From Chitinimonas arctica (lineage in GTDB: Bacteria; Pseudomonadota; Gammaproteobacteria; Burkholderiales; Chitinimonadaceae): DNA of 64,000 nucleotides. The notes under the pieces were generated by a model, which ran no database searches, was not told where the DNA came from, and saw only the letters and a program-made list of their open reading frames with translations. The stretch covers positions 1,674,001 through 1,738,000 of the forward strand of contig NZ_CP041730.1 in NCBI RefSeq assembly GCF_007431345.1, in the 5' to 3' direction. Positions 10,275 through 19,377 of this stretch are shown here, piece after piece; the stretch's first letter is position 1, and each line of letters begins with the position of its first letter. Made by a program: the position numbers and the translations under genes.

Positions 10275-10972
10275 ACAGCTGGTCCATGCAGCCCATCGGT
10301 GTGGTCGAAAGCTGCTTCAAGGAAAAATTCGCCATTCCCCGCCAACCCGGCCTTTGTCCTTCGGCCGAAGCCAGCGTGCTGCTGCTGCCACCCTATGACC
10401 AGTCCGACGCCGTACGCGGGCTGGAACAATTCAGCCATGTCTGGCTCTTGTTCGCCTTCCATCAGACTGCCGCGCAAGGCTGGCGGCCCACGGTGCGGCC
10501 TCCCAAGCTGGGCGGCAATCAGCGCCTGGGGGTATTCGCCAGCCGCTCCACGTTCCGGCCCAATCCCATCGGCCTGTCGGTGGCCAAGCTGGTCCGCATC
10601 GATACCGACCAGGGGGTGCGCATACACGTGGGCGGCGCCGACCTGCTGGATGGCACGCCCATCTTCGATATCAAGCCCTACCTGGCCTATGCGGATGCGA
10701 TCGGCGACGCCTCCAACGGTTACGCCGACGCCGGCACGCAACCGTTGCGCGTCAGCTTCTCGGCGGCGGCGGAGGCCGCCCTGCAGGCAGCGGCAGCGCG
10801 CTATCCGCGCTTGCGGGCGCTGATCGAAGAGGTATTGGCGCAAGACCCGCGCCCTGGCTATGCCGACGATCCGGAACGGGAATACGGCATGACACTCTAT
10901 GAGTTCAATATCCGCTGGCGCTGCGCGGCCCATTCGGCAAGCGTGGACAGCATCACGGCGACCCATTTATGA
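10271..10972 (+). CDS. trmO: tRNA (N6-threonylcarbamoyladenosine(37)-N6)-methyltransferase
   Basis: SAM-dependent enzyme that methylates t6A37 of tRNA-Thr, 233 residues, TsaA/YaeB family. Visible motifs are PIGVVESCFKEKFAIPRQPGL at the start, FSHVWLLFAFH, and the signature GVFASRSTFRPNPIGLSVAKL, which binds SAM. DLLDGTPIFDIKPYLAYAD is the other hallmark block. The C-terminal part includes QDPRPGY as in E. coli TrmO. It starts inside the last codons of the DUF2520 gene; recG follows after 22 bp. Confidence 0.92.
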   Translation: MNSWSMQPIGVVESCFKEKFAIPRQPGLCPSAEASVLLLPPYDQSDAVRGLEQFSHVWLLFAFHQTAAQGWRPTVRPPKLGGNQRLGVFASRSTFRPNPIGLSVAKLVRIDTDQGVRIHVGGADLLDGTPIFDIKPYLAYADAIGDASNGYADAGTQPLRVSFSAAAEAALQAAAARYPRLRALIEEVLAQDPRPGYADDPEREYGMTLYEFNIRWRCAAHSASVDSITATHL

Positions 10973-10994
10973 CCTTCGCCGGATAAGGGAGCCC

Positions 10995-13025
10995 ATGAAG
11001 CTCGATTTTGCCACCCTGCCCAAAGCCACCCTCGCCCGGTTCGCCAAGCTGGGCCTGCAACGGCCGTTCGACCTGGTACTGCACCTGCCCTTGCGCTACG
11101 AGGACGAGACGCATCTTTTCACCATCGCCGATGCACCGCTGGGCTCGCCCGTGCTGGTGGAAGGCGAGGTGGTACATGCCGAGGTCACCTTCCGCCCCCG
11201 CCGCCAGCTGGTGGCGCGGATCGAGGACGGCAGCGGCGAATTGTTCGTACGCCTGATCAATTTCTATCCCAACCAGCAGCAACAGCTGGCGCTGGGCCGG
11301 CGGGTGCGGCTGCTGGGCGAAATCCGGCGCGGCTATTTCGGCGACGAGATGGTGCATCCCAAGGTCCGCAATGTAGGTGACAACAGTGCCTTGGCCGAAT
11401 CGCTGACACCGGTCTATTCCACCGTGAGCGGACTGAATCAACCCGCCCTGCGCAAGCTGATCGGCCAAGCCCTGCAGCAATGCGACCTGAGCGATACCCT
11501 ACCGGCGCCCTTATTGCGCGACCTGGCCCTGATGCCGTTCGGCGCCGCCGTGCAATTGCTCCACCACCCCACCCCGGATATCGCTCAGCAACAGCTCAGC
11601 GAACGTATCCATCCCGCCTGGCTAAGGCTTAAATTCGACGAACTGCTGGCCCAGCAGCTCTCCATGCGGCTGGCCTACCGGCGCCGGCGCGAGCAGACTG
11701 CACCGGTACTGCGCGTGGCCGGGGAAATGGCCGGCCGCCTGACCGACAGCCTGCCCTTCGGCCTGACCGGTGCGCAGCAGCGGGTATTGGCCGAGATACG
11801 CCACGACATGGCGTCGCCCCATCCGATGCAGCGCTTGCTGCAAGGCGATGTGGGCGCCGGCAAGACCATCGTGGCGGCGCTGGCCGCCTTGGATGCCATC
11901 GAAGCAGGCTACCAGGCGGCGTTGATGGCCCCCACCGAAATCCTGGCCGAGCAGCACTACAAGAAGCTCTCTACCTGGCTGGCGCCCTTGGGCATCGAAG
12001 TCGCCTGGCTGGCGGGCTCGCTGCGCCCCAAGGCCAAATTGGCCGCCATTGCCCAGGTGGAAAGCGGTGCGGCCCGCTTGGCGGTGGGTACCCATGCCCT
12101 GTTCCAGGAGTCGGTCGCATTTGCCCAGTTGGGCTTGGCCATCGTCGATGAACAGCACCGCTTCGGTGTTCACCAACGCCTGGCGCTGCGCGGCAAGGGC
12201 GGATCGCCGCATCAGCTGATGATGTCCGCCACACCGATTCCACGCACCCTGGCCATGAGTTTCTACGCCGACCTGGATGTCAGCGTGATCGATGAATTGC
12301 CGCCCGGACGCAGCCCGATCAAGACCCGCCTGGTCAGCGAGGCCCGCCGCGACGAAATGGTCGAGTTTGTCCGCAAGGTGGCGAGCGAGGGGCACCAGGC
12401 CTATTGGGTCTGCCCCCTGATCGAAGAATCGGAAACCCTGCAGCTGCAAACCGCCATCGATACCCATGCGGCGCTGTCGGAGGCGCTGCCGGAATTTCAG
12501 GTGGGACTGGTGCATGGACGCCTGAAACCCGCCGAAAAGGCCGAGATCATGGCGGCTTTCAGCCGCAACGATCTGCAGGTGCTGGTGGCCACCACCGTGA
12601 TCGAGGTGGGGGTGGATGTCGCCAATGCCAGCCTGATGGTGATCGAGCACGCCGAGCGCATGGGGCTGGCGCAATTGCATCAATTGCGCGGCCGCGTGGG
12701 TCGCGGCGCGTTGGAGTCGAGCTGCGTGCTGCTCTACAACGGCCCGCTGGGCGAAGACGCCAAACAGCGGCTGAAGGTGATCTATGAAAGCACCGACGGC
12801 TTTGTCATCGCCCGCGAAGACCTGCGCATACGCGGTCCGGGCGAGTTCCTGGGCAGCCGCCAGTCGGGCGTGCCCATGCTGCGTTTCGCCGATCTGGAAC
12901 GCGATACGGCATTGCTGGAGCAAGCGCGCGAGGTAGCCGTCCAGCTGCTGGAGCATTCTCCCCATGTGGCGGAAGCACACATGGCGCGCTGGCTGGCCGG
13001 CCGCGAGGAACTACTCAAGGCATAA
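10995..13025 (+). CDS. recG: ATP-dependent DNA helicase RecG
   Basis: Branch-migration helicase for stalled forks and Holliday junctions, 676 residues (E. coli 693). The N-terminal wedge/OB domain spans about residues 1-230. Helicase domain 1 has LQGDVGAGKTIVA (Walker A), APTEILAEQH, DEQH and MSATPIPRT. Domain 2 has VHGRLKPAEK, VATTVIEVGVDVANA and QLRGRVGRG. The C-terminal RecG block (REDLRIRGPGEFLGSRQSG) is present. AAGGGA precedes the start at 10995. It ends 16 bp from the convergent xseA stop with no hairpin between. Confidence 0.97.
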   Translation: MKLDFATLPKATLARFAKLGLQRPFDLVLHLPLRYEDETHLFTIADAPLGSPVLVEGEVVHAEVTFRPRRQLVARIEDGSGELFVRLINFYPNQQQQLALGRRVRLLGEIRRGYFGDEMVHPKVRNVGDNSALAESLTPVYSTVSGLNQPALRKLIGQALQQCDLSDTLPAPLLRDLALMPFGAAVQLLHHPTPDIAQQQLSERIHPAWLRLKFDELLAQQLSMRLAYRRRREQTAPVLRVAGEMAGRLTDSLPFGLTGAQQRVLAEIRHDMASPHPMQRLLQGDVGAGKTIVAALAALDAIEAGYQAALMAPTEILAEQHYKKLSTWLAPLGIEVAWLAGSLRPKAKLAAIAQVESGAARLAVGTHALFQESVAFAQLGLAIVDEQHRFGVHQRLALRGKGGSPHQLMMSATPIPRTLAMSFYADLDVSVIDELPPGRSPIKTRLVSEARRDEMVEFVRKVASEGHQAYWVCPLIEESETLQLQTAIDTHAALSEALPEFQVGLVHGRLKPAEKAEIMAAFSRNDLQVLVATTVIEVGVDVANASLMVIEHAERMGLAQLHQLRGRVGRGALESSCVLLYNGPLGEDAKQRLKVIYESTDGFVIAREDLRIRGPGEFLGSRQSGVPMLRFADLERDTALLEQAREVAVQLLEHSPHVAEAHMARWLAGREELLKA

Positions 13026-13041
13026 GCCAATCCCCGCCCTG

Positions 13042-14397
13042 TTAGAAGAGATCACCTTGCTCTACGGGCGCATCGCTGACCACCGCGGCCGCCTCTCCCC
13101 GGGCAAAGCGCAAGCGCAAGCGCTGCCCCATCCGCAGTTCGGCGGCATCGCGCACCAGTGAGCCATCCGCGGTTTCCACCAGGCTATAACCACGCGCCAG
13201 CACGGCGCTCGGGTCCAAGGCGCCGAAGCGCCCGGCCAGCACGGCCAGATTGGCGGCGGCACGCTCCTGGCCGCGCCGAACCGCCAAGCGCATACGTTGC
13301 CGCAGCGCCGCCAACTCCATCAACCGCATGGCCGGCAGCGGCCGCGCCGCACGGTAGCGCTGGCGCAGATGCGCCAGGCGCCAGGTCGAGTCCTGCAGGC
13401 GGCGCTGGGCAGCGCGCCTTAAAGCCTGCTCGGCGCGGGCGATGCTTTCGCGCTGGCGCCGCAAGCGTTCGCCCGGATGCACCAGGCGGCGGCCAAGGAA
13501 GTCCAGGCGTTGCATCCTGGTCTGCAACACGCGCGTGAAGCCGCGCAGTAGCCCTGCCTGCAATTGCAGCAGGCGGGCTTGCTGCGCCGCGCGGTCGGGC
13601 GACACCAGCTCGGCCGCCGCCGTGGGTGTGGCGGCCCGCAGGTCGGCGACAAAATCGGCGATGGTGAAATCGGTCTCATGCCCTACGCCGCACACGACCG
13701 GAATCCGGCTGGCGGCGATGGCGCGCGCGAGCACTTCCTCGTTGAAGGCCCACAGATCCTCGATACTGCCGCCCCCCCGGCAGAGGATCAGCACATCCAC
13801 GTCGGCGCGGTCATTGGCGCGCGCCAGCATGGCCGCGATCCGCTCGGCAGCGCCCTCGCCTTGCACCGGCACCGGATACAGCACGACAGGCAGATGCGGC
13901 GCCCGACGGCGCAGGGTGGTAAGCACATCGCGCAAGGCCGCCGCCCTGGGCGAGGTGATCAGGCCGATGGCACGAGGCTGGGTAGGCAAACCGCGTTTGC
14001 GCCCCGCATCGAACAGCCCTTCGGCGGCGAGTTTGGACTTCAGCTTTTCGAAAGCTTCGAACAGCGCCCCCAATCCGGCTGGGCGCATCGCTTCGATATT
14101 CAGCTGGTAGTCGCCGCGCGCCTCGTACAGCGTCACGGCGGCGCGCGCCTCGACCTTCATGCCTTCACGCGGCTTGAAGGGCAACAGCACGGCACGGTTG
14201 CGGAACATCACGCAACGCACCTGCGCACCGTTGTCCTTCAAGGAGAAATAACAGTGCCCGCTGGCCGCCACGGTAAGGTTGGAAATCTCGCCGCTTACCC
14301 ACAACAGAGGCAGCTCGCGCTCCAACAAGCCCTTGACGGCCCGGTTCAATTCGCTCACCGACCATACCGGGGCCGGGCTTGACAGGAGTTCGTTCAT
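13042..14397 (-). CDS. xseA: Exodeoxyribonuclease VII large subunit
   Basis: Large subunit of the single-strand-specific nuclease ExoVII, 451 residues (E. coli 456). The N-terminal OB domain includes WVSGEISNLTVAASGHCYFSLKD and VRCVMFR. The catalytic domain has the block IGLITSPRAAALRDVL, the RGGGSIEDLWAFN region and GVGHETDFTIADFVAD. A long Arg-rich coiled coil follows, then the C-terminal segment PSAVLARGYSLV. Start 14397 (MNELLSSPAPVWSV) matches the family N-terminus; another ATG lies 21 bp upstream. The small subunit gene xseB is not in the window. Confidence 0.95.
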   Translation of the reverse strand: MNELLSSPAPVWSVSELNRAVKGLLERELPLLWVSGEISNLTVAASGHCYFSLKDNGAQVRCVMFRNRAVLLPFKPREGMKVEARAAVTLYEARGDYQLNIEAMRPAGLGALFEAFEKLKSKLAAEGLFDAGRKRGLPTQPRAIGLITSPRAAALRDVLTTLRRRAPHLPVVLYPVPVQGEGAAERIAAMLARANDRADVDVLILCRGGGSIEDLWAFNEEVLARAIAASRIPVVCGVGHETDFTIADFVADLRAATPTAAAELVSPDRAAQQARLLQLQAGLLRGFTRVLQTRMQRLDFLGRRLVHPGERLRRQRESIARAEQALRRAAQRRLQDSTWRLAHLRQRYRAARPLPAMRLMELAALRQRMRLAVRRGQERAAANLAVLAGRFGALDPSAVLARGYSLVETADGSLVRDAAELRMGQRLRLRFARGEAAAVVSDAPVEQGDLF

Positions 14398-14890
14398 TTG
14401 GTCTCGACAGCGGTTCATCCACATTTGTCCGCGGCACGGTAGCACGGCCGGGCAAATTTGACACCTCTGTTACAGCAAACACTTAAATTGTTGATTTAAA
14501 AGAAGATAAATTTTTAGCCGGTTTTTTGAGCAGGCCAATGGAAGGCTTGCCCAATGGGCTTTCGCAGACAAATCCACCGCCTTACCCACAAAGTTATCCA
14601 CAGGCAATGTGCACAAGTGGGGATTCCCCTAGCTGGACCTGCGACAGCGGCTTCCGCAGCCCTCTCCGGCTCGTCCACCGCAGCCAATTCATGCCGGCAG
14701 CCAGTGGAAAAGTAGAAAGCATAAGGCGAATCCCTTTCGGGCAAAGCCGGTCATTGTAAAGAATCCATAATCTTGGATTTTTGCTAGAAGACTAAAATCA
14801 GTAAAAGGTAATTCACTTACGGAGCGAAGCGGACGTCCCATGAGTCCTCGCAGACCAATCATCCACACCCTCGATCCGGAGGAACAAAAT
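14398..14890. other. 493-bp non-coding gap between xseA and the first LRR gene
   Basis: No convincing gene. It includes an AT-rich stretch (14480-14520), one perfect DnaA-box match TTATCCACA at 14594-14602, and a short inverted repeat aatcca / tggatt at 14762-14779 in an AT-rich segment that may hold the LRR gene promoter. GGAGGA at about 14878-14883 is the ribosome site of the LRR gene. Confidence 0.5.
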
Positions 14891-15928
14891 ATGAATATTA
14901 AAGTATTGAACAGACAAGAATTCGTAGCCAGGCAGCGGATAGAGATATTTCAAGCAGCAGATGGGGACATAATCACGCTAGAAGAAGGCAGCGAAAAATA
15001 TATCATCAAGCAAATCCCTTCTTCGACTGCGCATGGTGAGGGTCGGGAGAGGCAAACCAAGCCGGTTTTTACTGTCACGCGCGATTACTCTGACATCTCC
15101 TGGCAAAAATATGCCTTGCTGTCGATCAAGGAATTTTTCACCCATCGAGGTGGCGTGCCATGGCGGCCAAGCAATGCGAAATTATTCGCCGAAATATTGA
15201 ATAAAAATCCTCCCCTACCTATGCAGAATACCGGGGTGGCGCAGGCGCGACCTTATAAAATTCGACTTGAAAACGTGTTGAACAAACTGCGTGACGGCAA
15301 GCGCCTCGTCACGATCGACCTCAGCGGGGCGGAGCTGGACCAAACAGACGCCATATCTCTCGCCGATACGCTGTCCACACATCACTGCAGCAGTTTGCAG
15401 AAGCTTGTTTTAAATGACAACCCAATCGGTGACAAAGGCATCGAATACCTTGCCGGCGCCCTGAAGAAATACCCGAACCTGCACGCGCTGGAATTGCGCA
15501 ATCAAAATATAAGCGGCAGCTGCTGCGCGGCATTGGCCGGGCTCTTGAAAAACAACCTTAACCTTAAAGTACTGGATCTAGCCGGCAATGGAATCGATAC
15601 CGCAGGGGCAAGTGAATTAAAATCCGCCATTGGGAACCGACGCACCGCCAACACGGCCACGAAATTCGCGCTTAAGCTCGGAGGGAACAATATTGAGCAC
15701 GCCGGCGTAAAGCCATTGGCAAAGGCCGTGAGCAGCGGGACAGTCGTACCGAGCGAACCGGGCCTGAAAATGCACCCGCTTGCTGCGATACCGCCGCTTG
15801 CGCCGACCAGGAAAGCGCGGGATCCAGCCATGAGGCAAGCATCGGCGCTGCGCAATGCCATCGGCGTCCAGCCGCATCAAGCGCAAACCGCCTCGATGCC
15901 GCATTCGACCTCGTTTAGGCTTTCCTAG
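14891..15928 (+). CDS. Leucine-rich repeat protein (ribonuclease-inhibitor type)
   Basis: 345 residues, function unknown. The start at 14891 (MNIKVLNRQEF) follows a strong GGAGGA site. Residues 1-130 match no family I recognise and are charged, with no signal peptide. Residues about 140-290 hold RNI-type LRRs of roughly 28 residues: LVTIDLSGAELDQTDAISLADTL, LQKLVLNDNPIGDKGIEYLAGAL, LHALELRNQNISG..., LKVLDLAGNGIDTAGASELKSAI and FALKLGGNNIEHAGVKPLAKAV. The C-terminal tail (about 290-345) is Pro/Ala/His-rich and probably disordered. The 5' part uses more A/T than its neighbours, hinting at transfer. Such eukaryote-like LRRs occur in type III or other effectors, but no secretion signal can be claimed. 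A related gene lies at 23360. Confidence 0.8.
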   Translation: MNIKVLNRQEFVARQRIEIFQAADGDIITLEEGSEKYIIKQIPSSTAHGEGRERQTKPVFTVTRDYSDISWQKYALLSIKEFFTHRGGVPWRPSNAKLFAEILNKNPPLPMQNTGVAQARPYKIRLENVLNKLRDGKRLVTIDLSGAELDQTDAISLADTLSTHHCSSLQKLVLNDNPIGDKGIEYLAGALKKYPNLHALELRNQNISGSCCAALAGLLKNNLNLKVLDLAGNGIDTAGASELKSAIGNRRTANTATKFALKLGGNNIEHAGVKPLAKAVSSGTVVPSEPGLKMHPLAAIPPLAPTRKARDPAMRQASALRNAIGVQPHQAQTASMPHSTSFRLS

Positions 15929-16240
15929 GACCTGCATCCAGGATGCATGACAGGGTTTACCGGCCTGTCCTCACGCATTCCTTTGGCGCGGCCTGGCAGT
16001 GATCCGCCCAGATTCGCCACCTTGCCGTACGCCCGGTGCCACTCCCCCGCCTGCCGGAACCGATATCGGCTACATGGGTCCACACCCCATTCCAAGCCGA
16101 GCGATTCCGACCGGATCAGGCCGAACTTCGGCAAATGGGAATGATTACGTAGCCGTATTTACGCAGTCCGCTTGCCGGCCACCCCGCGCACGGCTAAAGT
16201 TATGCGGTTTTTTGCACACCTGCCAGGACAAGCTCCCCTT
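15929..16240. other. Non-coding gap between the LRR gene and exbB
   Basis: 312 bp without a credible gene. Immediately after the LRR stop is a short palindrome (tgcatcc / ggatgca, 15933-15947). No clear promoter or terminator is recognised. In-frame codons upstream of 16241 could extend exbB to 16202. Confidence 0.4.
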
Positions 16241-16849
16241 ATGCTCGCCATTATCCAGGCTGCCGGTTGGCCGATCTATACGATCATCTTTGCCTCTATC
16301 GTCGCCCTTGCCATTATTATCGAACGCCTGGTCAGCCTGCGCCGCTCGCAAGTCCTGCCCGACAGACTCCTTGCCCTGACCGTGCAGGAACTGAAACAGA
16401 GCGGCGTCACCACCGACATGCTGTCGCGTTTGCAAGCGAATTCTCCCCTGGGCCGGGTACTGGCCGCCGGGCTCAAGAATGTCAAAAGCTCGCGCGAGAT
16501 CATGAAGGAATCCATCGAGGAAAGCGGCCGCGCCGTGGCGCACGACCTCGAACGCTTCTTGACCACGCTGGGCACCATCGCCACCGCGGCGCCCTTGCTC
16601 GGCCTGTTGGGCACGGTGATCGGCATGATCGAAATCTTCGGTTCGCAATCGCCCAGCGGCAGCGCCAACCCGGCCGTCCTGGCGCACGGCATCTCCGTCG
16701 CACTGTACAACACGGCCCTGGGCATTATCGTGGCCGTGCCGGCCTTGGTGTTCTACCGCCACTTCCGTTCCAGCGTGGACAGCTTTATCGTCGAAATGGA
16801 ACAGCAAGCGATCAAGCTGGTGGAAGTCATCCACGGCGAACGGGGCTAA
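16241..16849 (+). CDS. exbB: ExbB/TolQ-family proton channel protein
   Basis: Inner-membrane component of an ExbB-ExbD proton-motive-force motor, 202 residues. The start MLAIIQAAGWPIYTIIF at 16241 opens the first membrane helix; an alternative ATG at 16202 adds 13 residues. The conserved MotA/TolQ core is FLTTLGTIATAAPLLGLLGTVIGMIEIF, followed by ISVALYNTALGIIVAVPALVFYRHF. exbD follows after 3 bp. There is no tonB beside it. Its place upstream of lpxK is common in betaproteobacteria, where the pair may serve envelope energy coupling rather than siderophore uptake (inference). Confidence 0.9.
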   Translation: MLAIIQAAGWPIYTIIFASIVALAIIIERLVSLRRSQVLPDRLLALTVQELKQSGVTTDMLSRLQANSPLGRVLAAGLKNVKSSREIMKESIEESGRAVAHDLERFLTTLGTIATAAPLLGLLGTVIGMIEIFGSQSPSGSANPAVLAHGISVALYNTALGIIVAVPALVFYRHFRSSVDSFIVEMEQQAIKLVEVIHGERG

Positions 16850-16852
16850 GCG

Positions 16853-17266
16853 ATGAATTTCCGTCGCGGCCGGCAGCGTGAAGAGCCGGAAATCAACTTT
16901 ATTCCGCTTATCGACGTGATGTTGGTGATCCTTATCTTTTTGATGGCGACCACCACCTATTCCAAGTTCGCCGAGCTGAAGATCAATCTGCCCACCGCTA
17001 CTTCCGAGAAGCAGGAGAGCAAACCGCTCGAAATCGAAGTCGCCATCACCAGCGGCGGCGGCTACGCCCTCAACGGCCAGCGCATCAATTACACCGGCCC
17101 GGAAAACCTGGCGGCGGAGTTGCGCAAGCTGGCCAATGGCCAGGAGCCGGTGGTGGTAATCAATGCCGACGGCAACAGCAATCACCAATCGGTGATCAAT
17201 GTGATGGAAGCAGCCCGGATGGCGGGCTATGGTCGCCTGACCTTCGCCACCCAAACGCCGCAGTAG
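16853..17266 (+). CDS. exbD: ExbD/TolR-family biopolymer transport protein
   Basis: 137 residues. It has a short cytoplasmic head (MNFRRGRQREEPEINFIPLIDV), one membrane helix (MLVILIFLMATTTY) with the key Asp in PLIDVML, then a periplasmic domain. It works with ExbB as a proton-driven motor. It is 3 bp downstream of exbB and ends at a strong terminator, so exbB-exbD is a transcription unit. Confidence 0.92.
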   Translation: MNFRRGRQREEPEINFIPLIDVMLVILIFLMATTTYSKFAELKINLPTATSEKQESKPLEIEVAITSGGGYALNGQRINYTGPENLAAELRKLANGQEPVVVINADGNSNHQSVINVMEAARMAGYGRLTFATQTPQ

Positions 17267-17288
17267 CCAACTCGGCAGCCTGCAAACC

Positions 17289-17317
17289 CATTCCCGCTCC
17301 GGCGGGAATGTTTTTTT
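17289..17317 (+). terminator. Rho-independent terminator after exbD
   Basis: Perfect 9-bp stem (cattcccgc / gcgggaatg), tetraloop TCCG, then seven T. It ends 11 bp before lpxK, so lpxK must either use read-through or a promoter inside this short space. Confidence 0.92.
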
Positions 17318-17328
17318 GAGCCTCCGCC

Positions 17329-18369
17329 ATGCAAACGCCCGCTTATTGGCAATCGCGCTTTCCCGCCTGCCTGCTACTGCCGCTGGCGGCCGTGTTCGGC
17401 CTGCTGGCAGGGCTGCGGCGGTGGCTGTACCGCGCCGGCTGGCTGCGGGCCGCAGCGCTGCCCGTACCGGTGGTGGTGATCGGCAATATCACGGCAGGCG
17501 GGGCCGGCAAGACACCCGTGGTGCGCTACCTGGCCGAGCGGCTGTTGGCGGCGGGAATCAAACCCGGCATCGTCAGCCGTGGCTACGGTGGGACGATCGC
17601 AGGCGTCGCCGAAGTCCCTGCCGGCGGCAGTGCCGCCGAATTCGGCGATGAACCGCTGCTGCTGGCCCACAGCCTGGCCTGCCCGGTCTTTGTCGGGCGC
17701 GACCGTGCCGCTGCCGGCCGGGCCTTGCTGGCCGCCCATCCCGCTACCCAGGTCTTGCTCTGCGACGATGGCCTGCAGCACTACCGCCTGGCCCGCCAGC
17801 TGGAAATCGTGGTGATCGACGGCAACCGCGGCATGCAAAACGGCTGGCTGCTGCCGGCCGGCCCGCTTCGCGAACCTACCGGCCGTCTTTTCAGCAGCGA
17901 CGCCCTGGTGATCAATGGCAAGGGCCCATACCACCCGCCTGCCCACCCAGCCTGCTTCCGGATGCAACTGGAACCCGGCGACGCCTGGAACCTGGCCGAT
18001 AGCGGGCAGCGCAGGCCGCTGGCGAGCTTCGCCGGGCAGGATCTGGCAGCGCTGGCCGGCATCGGCCATCCTGCCCGCTTCTTTGCCACCCTGAAGGCCG
18101 CCGGCCTGGACTGTCGCGAATACCCCTTCCCGGACCACCATGCCTACCAGGCGGCCGACCTGCTCTCCATCCAGGCCGACTGCCTGCTGGCGACCGAAAA
18201 GGACGCGGTCAAATTGCGCGCCCTTTTGTCTGCAGGGAGCCTGCCGCACAGTGGTAATATTTGGGTTGTTCCGGTCGCGGCCACGTTTGCGCCCGACCTG
18301 GCCGACTGGCTATGCCGGCGGCTCAATACCTTGATGACTGAAGATAAAGATGGACGCCAAACTGCTTGA
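17329..18369 (+). CDS. lpxK: Tetraacyldisaccharide 4'-kinase (lipid A synthesis)
   Basis: Inner-membrane-associated kinase that phosphorylates the 4' position of the lipid A disaccharide, 346 residues. It has an N-terminal hydrophobic segment (LLLPLAAVFGLLAGLRRW), Walker A GNITAGGAGKTPVV, SRGYGG, and the DDGLQHYRLARQLEIVVIDG block. The C-terminal EKDAVKLR motif is typical. The last 20 bp overlap the Trm112-like gene. It forms a lipopolysaccharide operon with kdsB. Confidence 0.95.
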   Translation: MQTPAYWQSRFPACLLLPLAAVFGLLAGLRRWLYRAGWLRAAALPVPVVVIGNITAGGAGKTPVVRYLAERLLAAGIKPGIVSRGYGGTIAGVAEVPAGGSAAEFGDEPLLLAHSLACPVFVGRDRAAAGRALLAAHPATQVLLCDDGLQHYRLARQLEIVVIDGNRGMQNGWLLPAGPLREPTGRLFSSDALVINGKGPYHPPAHPACFRMQLEPGDAWNLADSGQRRPLASFAGQDLAALAGIGHPARFFATLKAAGLDCREYPFPDHHAYQAADLLSIQADCLLATEKDAVKLRALLSAGSLPHSGNIWVVPVAATFAPDLADWLCRRLNTLMTEDKDGRQTA

Positions 18370-18535
18370 AATCCTGGTCTGCCCGATCTGCAAGGGCCCA
18401 CTGTTCCATGACAAAGCCCGTCAGGAACTGATATGCCGCGGCGACCGCGTCGCCTATCCGATCAAGGACGGTATTCCCGTCATGCTGGAAGGCGAAGCGC
18501 GCGAGCTGCCCGCGGACGAGGAAGTGGGCCAGTGA
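18350..18535 (+). CDS. Trm112/YcaR-family protein
   Basis: 61 residues. The sequence starts MDAKLLEILVCPICKGPL, has a pair of cysteines (CPIC) and a C in ELICRGDRVAYPIKDGIPVML, the standard YcaR/Trm112 zinc-ribbon-like pattern. In bacteria this small protein sits almost always between lpxK and kdsB; its exact role is not settled. It overlaps both neighbours (20 bp with lpxK; GTGA with kdsB), implying tight translational coupling. Confidence 0.92.
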   Translation: MDAKLLEILVCPICKGPLFHDKARQELICRGDRVAYPIKDGIPVMLEGEARELPADEEVGQ

Positions 18536-19299
18536 GCTTTGTCGCCCTGATCCCGGGCCGGATGGCGTCCAGCCGGCTGCCCGAAAAGCCGCTGGCGGAT
18601 ATCGGCGGCAAGCCGATGATCGTACGCGTGGCGGAACAGGCGCTCAAAAGCGGCGCCAGCGCGGTACATGTCGCCACCGACGATATCCGTATCTACGACA
18701 GCGTGCGTGCACACGGCCATTCGGCCCTGATGACCCGTAGCGACCATGCCTCCGGAACCGAACGCCTGGCCGAAGCGGTCGACCTGCTGGGCCTGCCCGA
18801 CGAAGCCGCGATCGTGAACGTACAGGGCGACGAACCCTTGATCCTGCCCGCCCTGATCGACTCGGTGGCCGCCATGTTGCAGCGCGACAACAGTCTGCCC
18901 ATGACCACCGCGTGCCACGCCATTACTGGCGCGGAGGACATGTTCAACCCCAATGTCGTCAAGCTGGTACTTGACCAGGCCAGCCGCGCCCTCTACTTTA
19001 GCCGGGCGCCGATTCCCTATGCCCGCGACGCCTTCACCCAATCGCGGGAAGCATTGCCGGACGGCCTACCGGTTTTCCGGCATATCGGCATCTACGGCTA
19101 TCGCGCCGGTTTTTTACGCCGCTACCGCACGCTTGCCCCCTGTGCCCTCGAACAGTTCGAAGCGTTGGAACAACTGCGCGTACTTTGGCACGGCTTTCCC
19201 ATCGGCGTCAGCCAGGTTTCCCATGCGCCCGAAGCGGGTGTGGATACTCCGGCCGACCTTGAACGGGTCCGCCGCCGCTGGACAGAATTGCACGGATAA
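18532..19299 (+). CDS. kdsB: 3-deoxy-manno-octulosonate cytidylyltransferase
   Basis: Activates Kdo as CMP-Kdo for lipopolysaccharide inner core, 255 residues. The GTG at 18532 overlaps the TGA of the Trm112 gene and starts SFVALIPGRMASSRLPEKPL, the CTP-binding motif. HVATDD, RSDHASGTERLAEA, VNVQGDEPLI and the C-terminal VDTPADLERVR match the family. Confidence 0.96.
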   Translation: MSFVALIPGRMASSRLPEKPLADIGGKPMIVRVAEQALKSGASAVHVATDDIRIYDSVRAHGHSALMTRSDHASGTERLAEAVDLLGLPDEAAIVNVQGDEPLILPALIDSVAAMLQRDNSLPMTTACHAITGAEDMFNPNVVKLVLDQASRALYFSRAPIPYARDAFTQSREALPDGLPVFRHIGIYGYRAGFLRRYRTLAPCALEQFEALEQLRVLWHGFPIGVSQVSHAPEAGVDTPADLERVRRRWTELHG

Positions 19300-19377
19300 G
19301 ACCGCGCTGCCGGCAAGGCCGGCACGGCAGCGGCTTGTCCGTTTTAAACGAATCAACCAACACCCTGGAATCCCACG

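Noticed and set aside
11622..12980. Long minus-strand frame opposite recG
   Set aside because: recG is complete with all helicase motifs; the antisense product has shadow composition (Gln/His/Gly-rich).
14526..14759. Small open frames on both strands in the gap before the first LRR gene
   Set aside because: No ribosome site, biased composition and no recognisable motif.
14840..14890. Earlier ATG (14840) for the first LRR gene
   Set aside because: The ATG at 14891 has GGAGGA at proper distance; the upstream one has no ribosome site.
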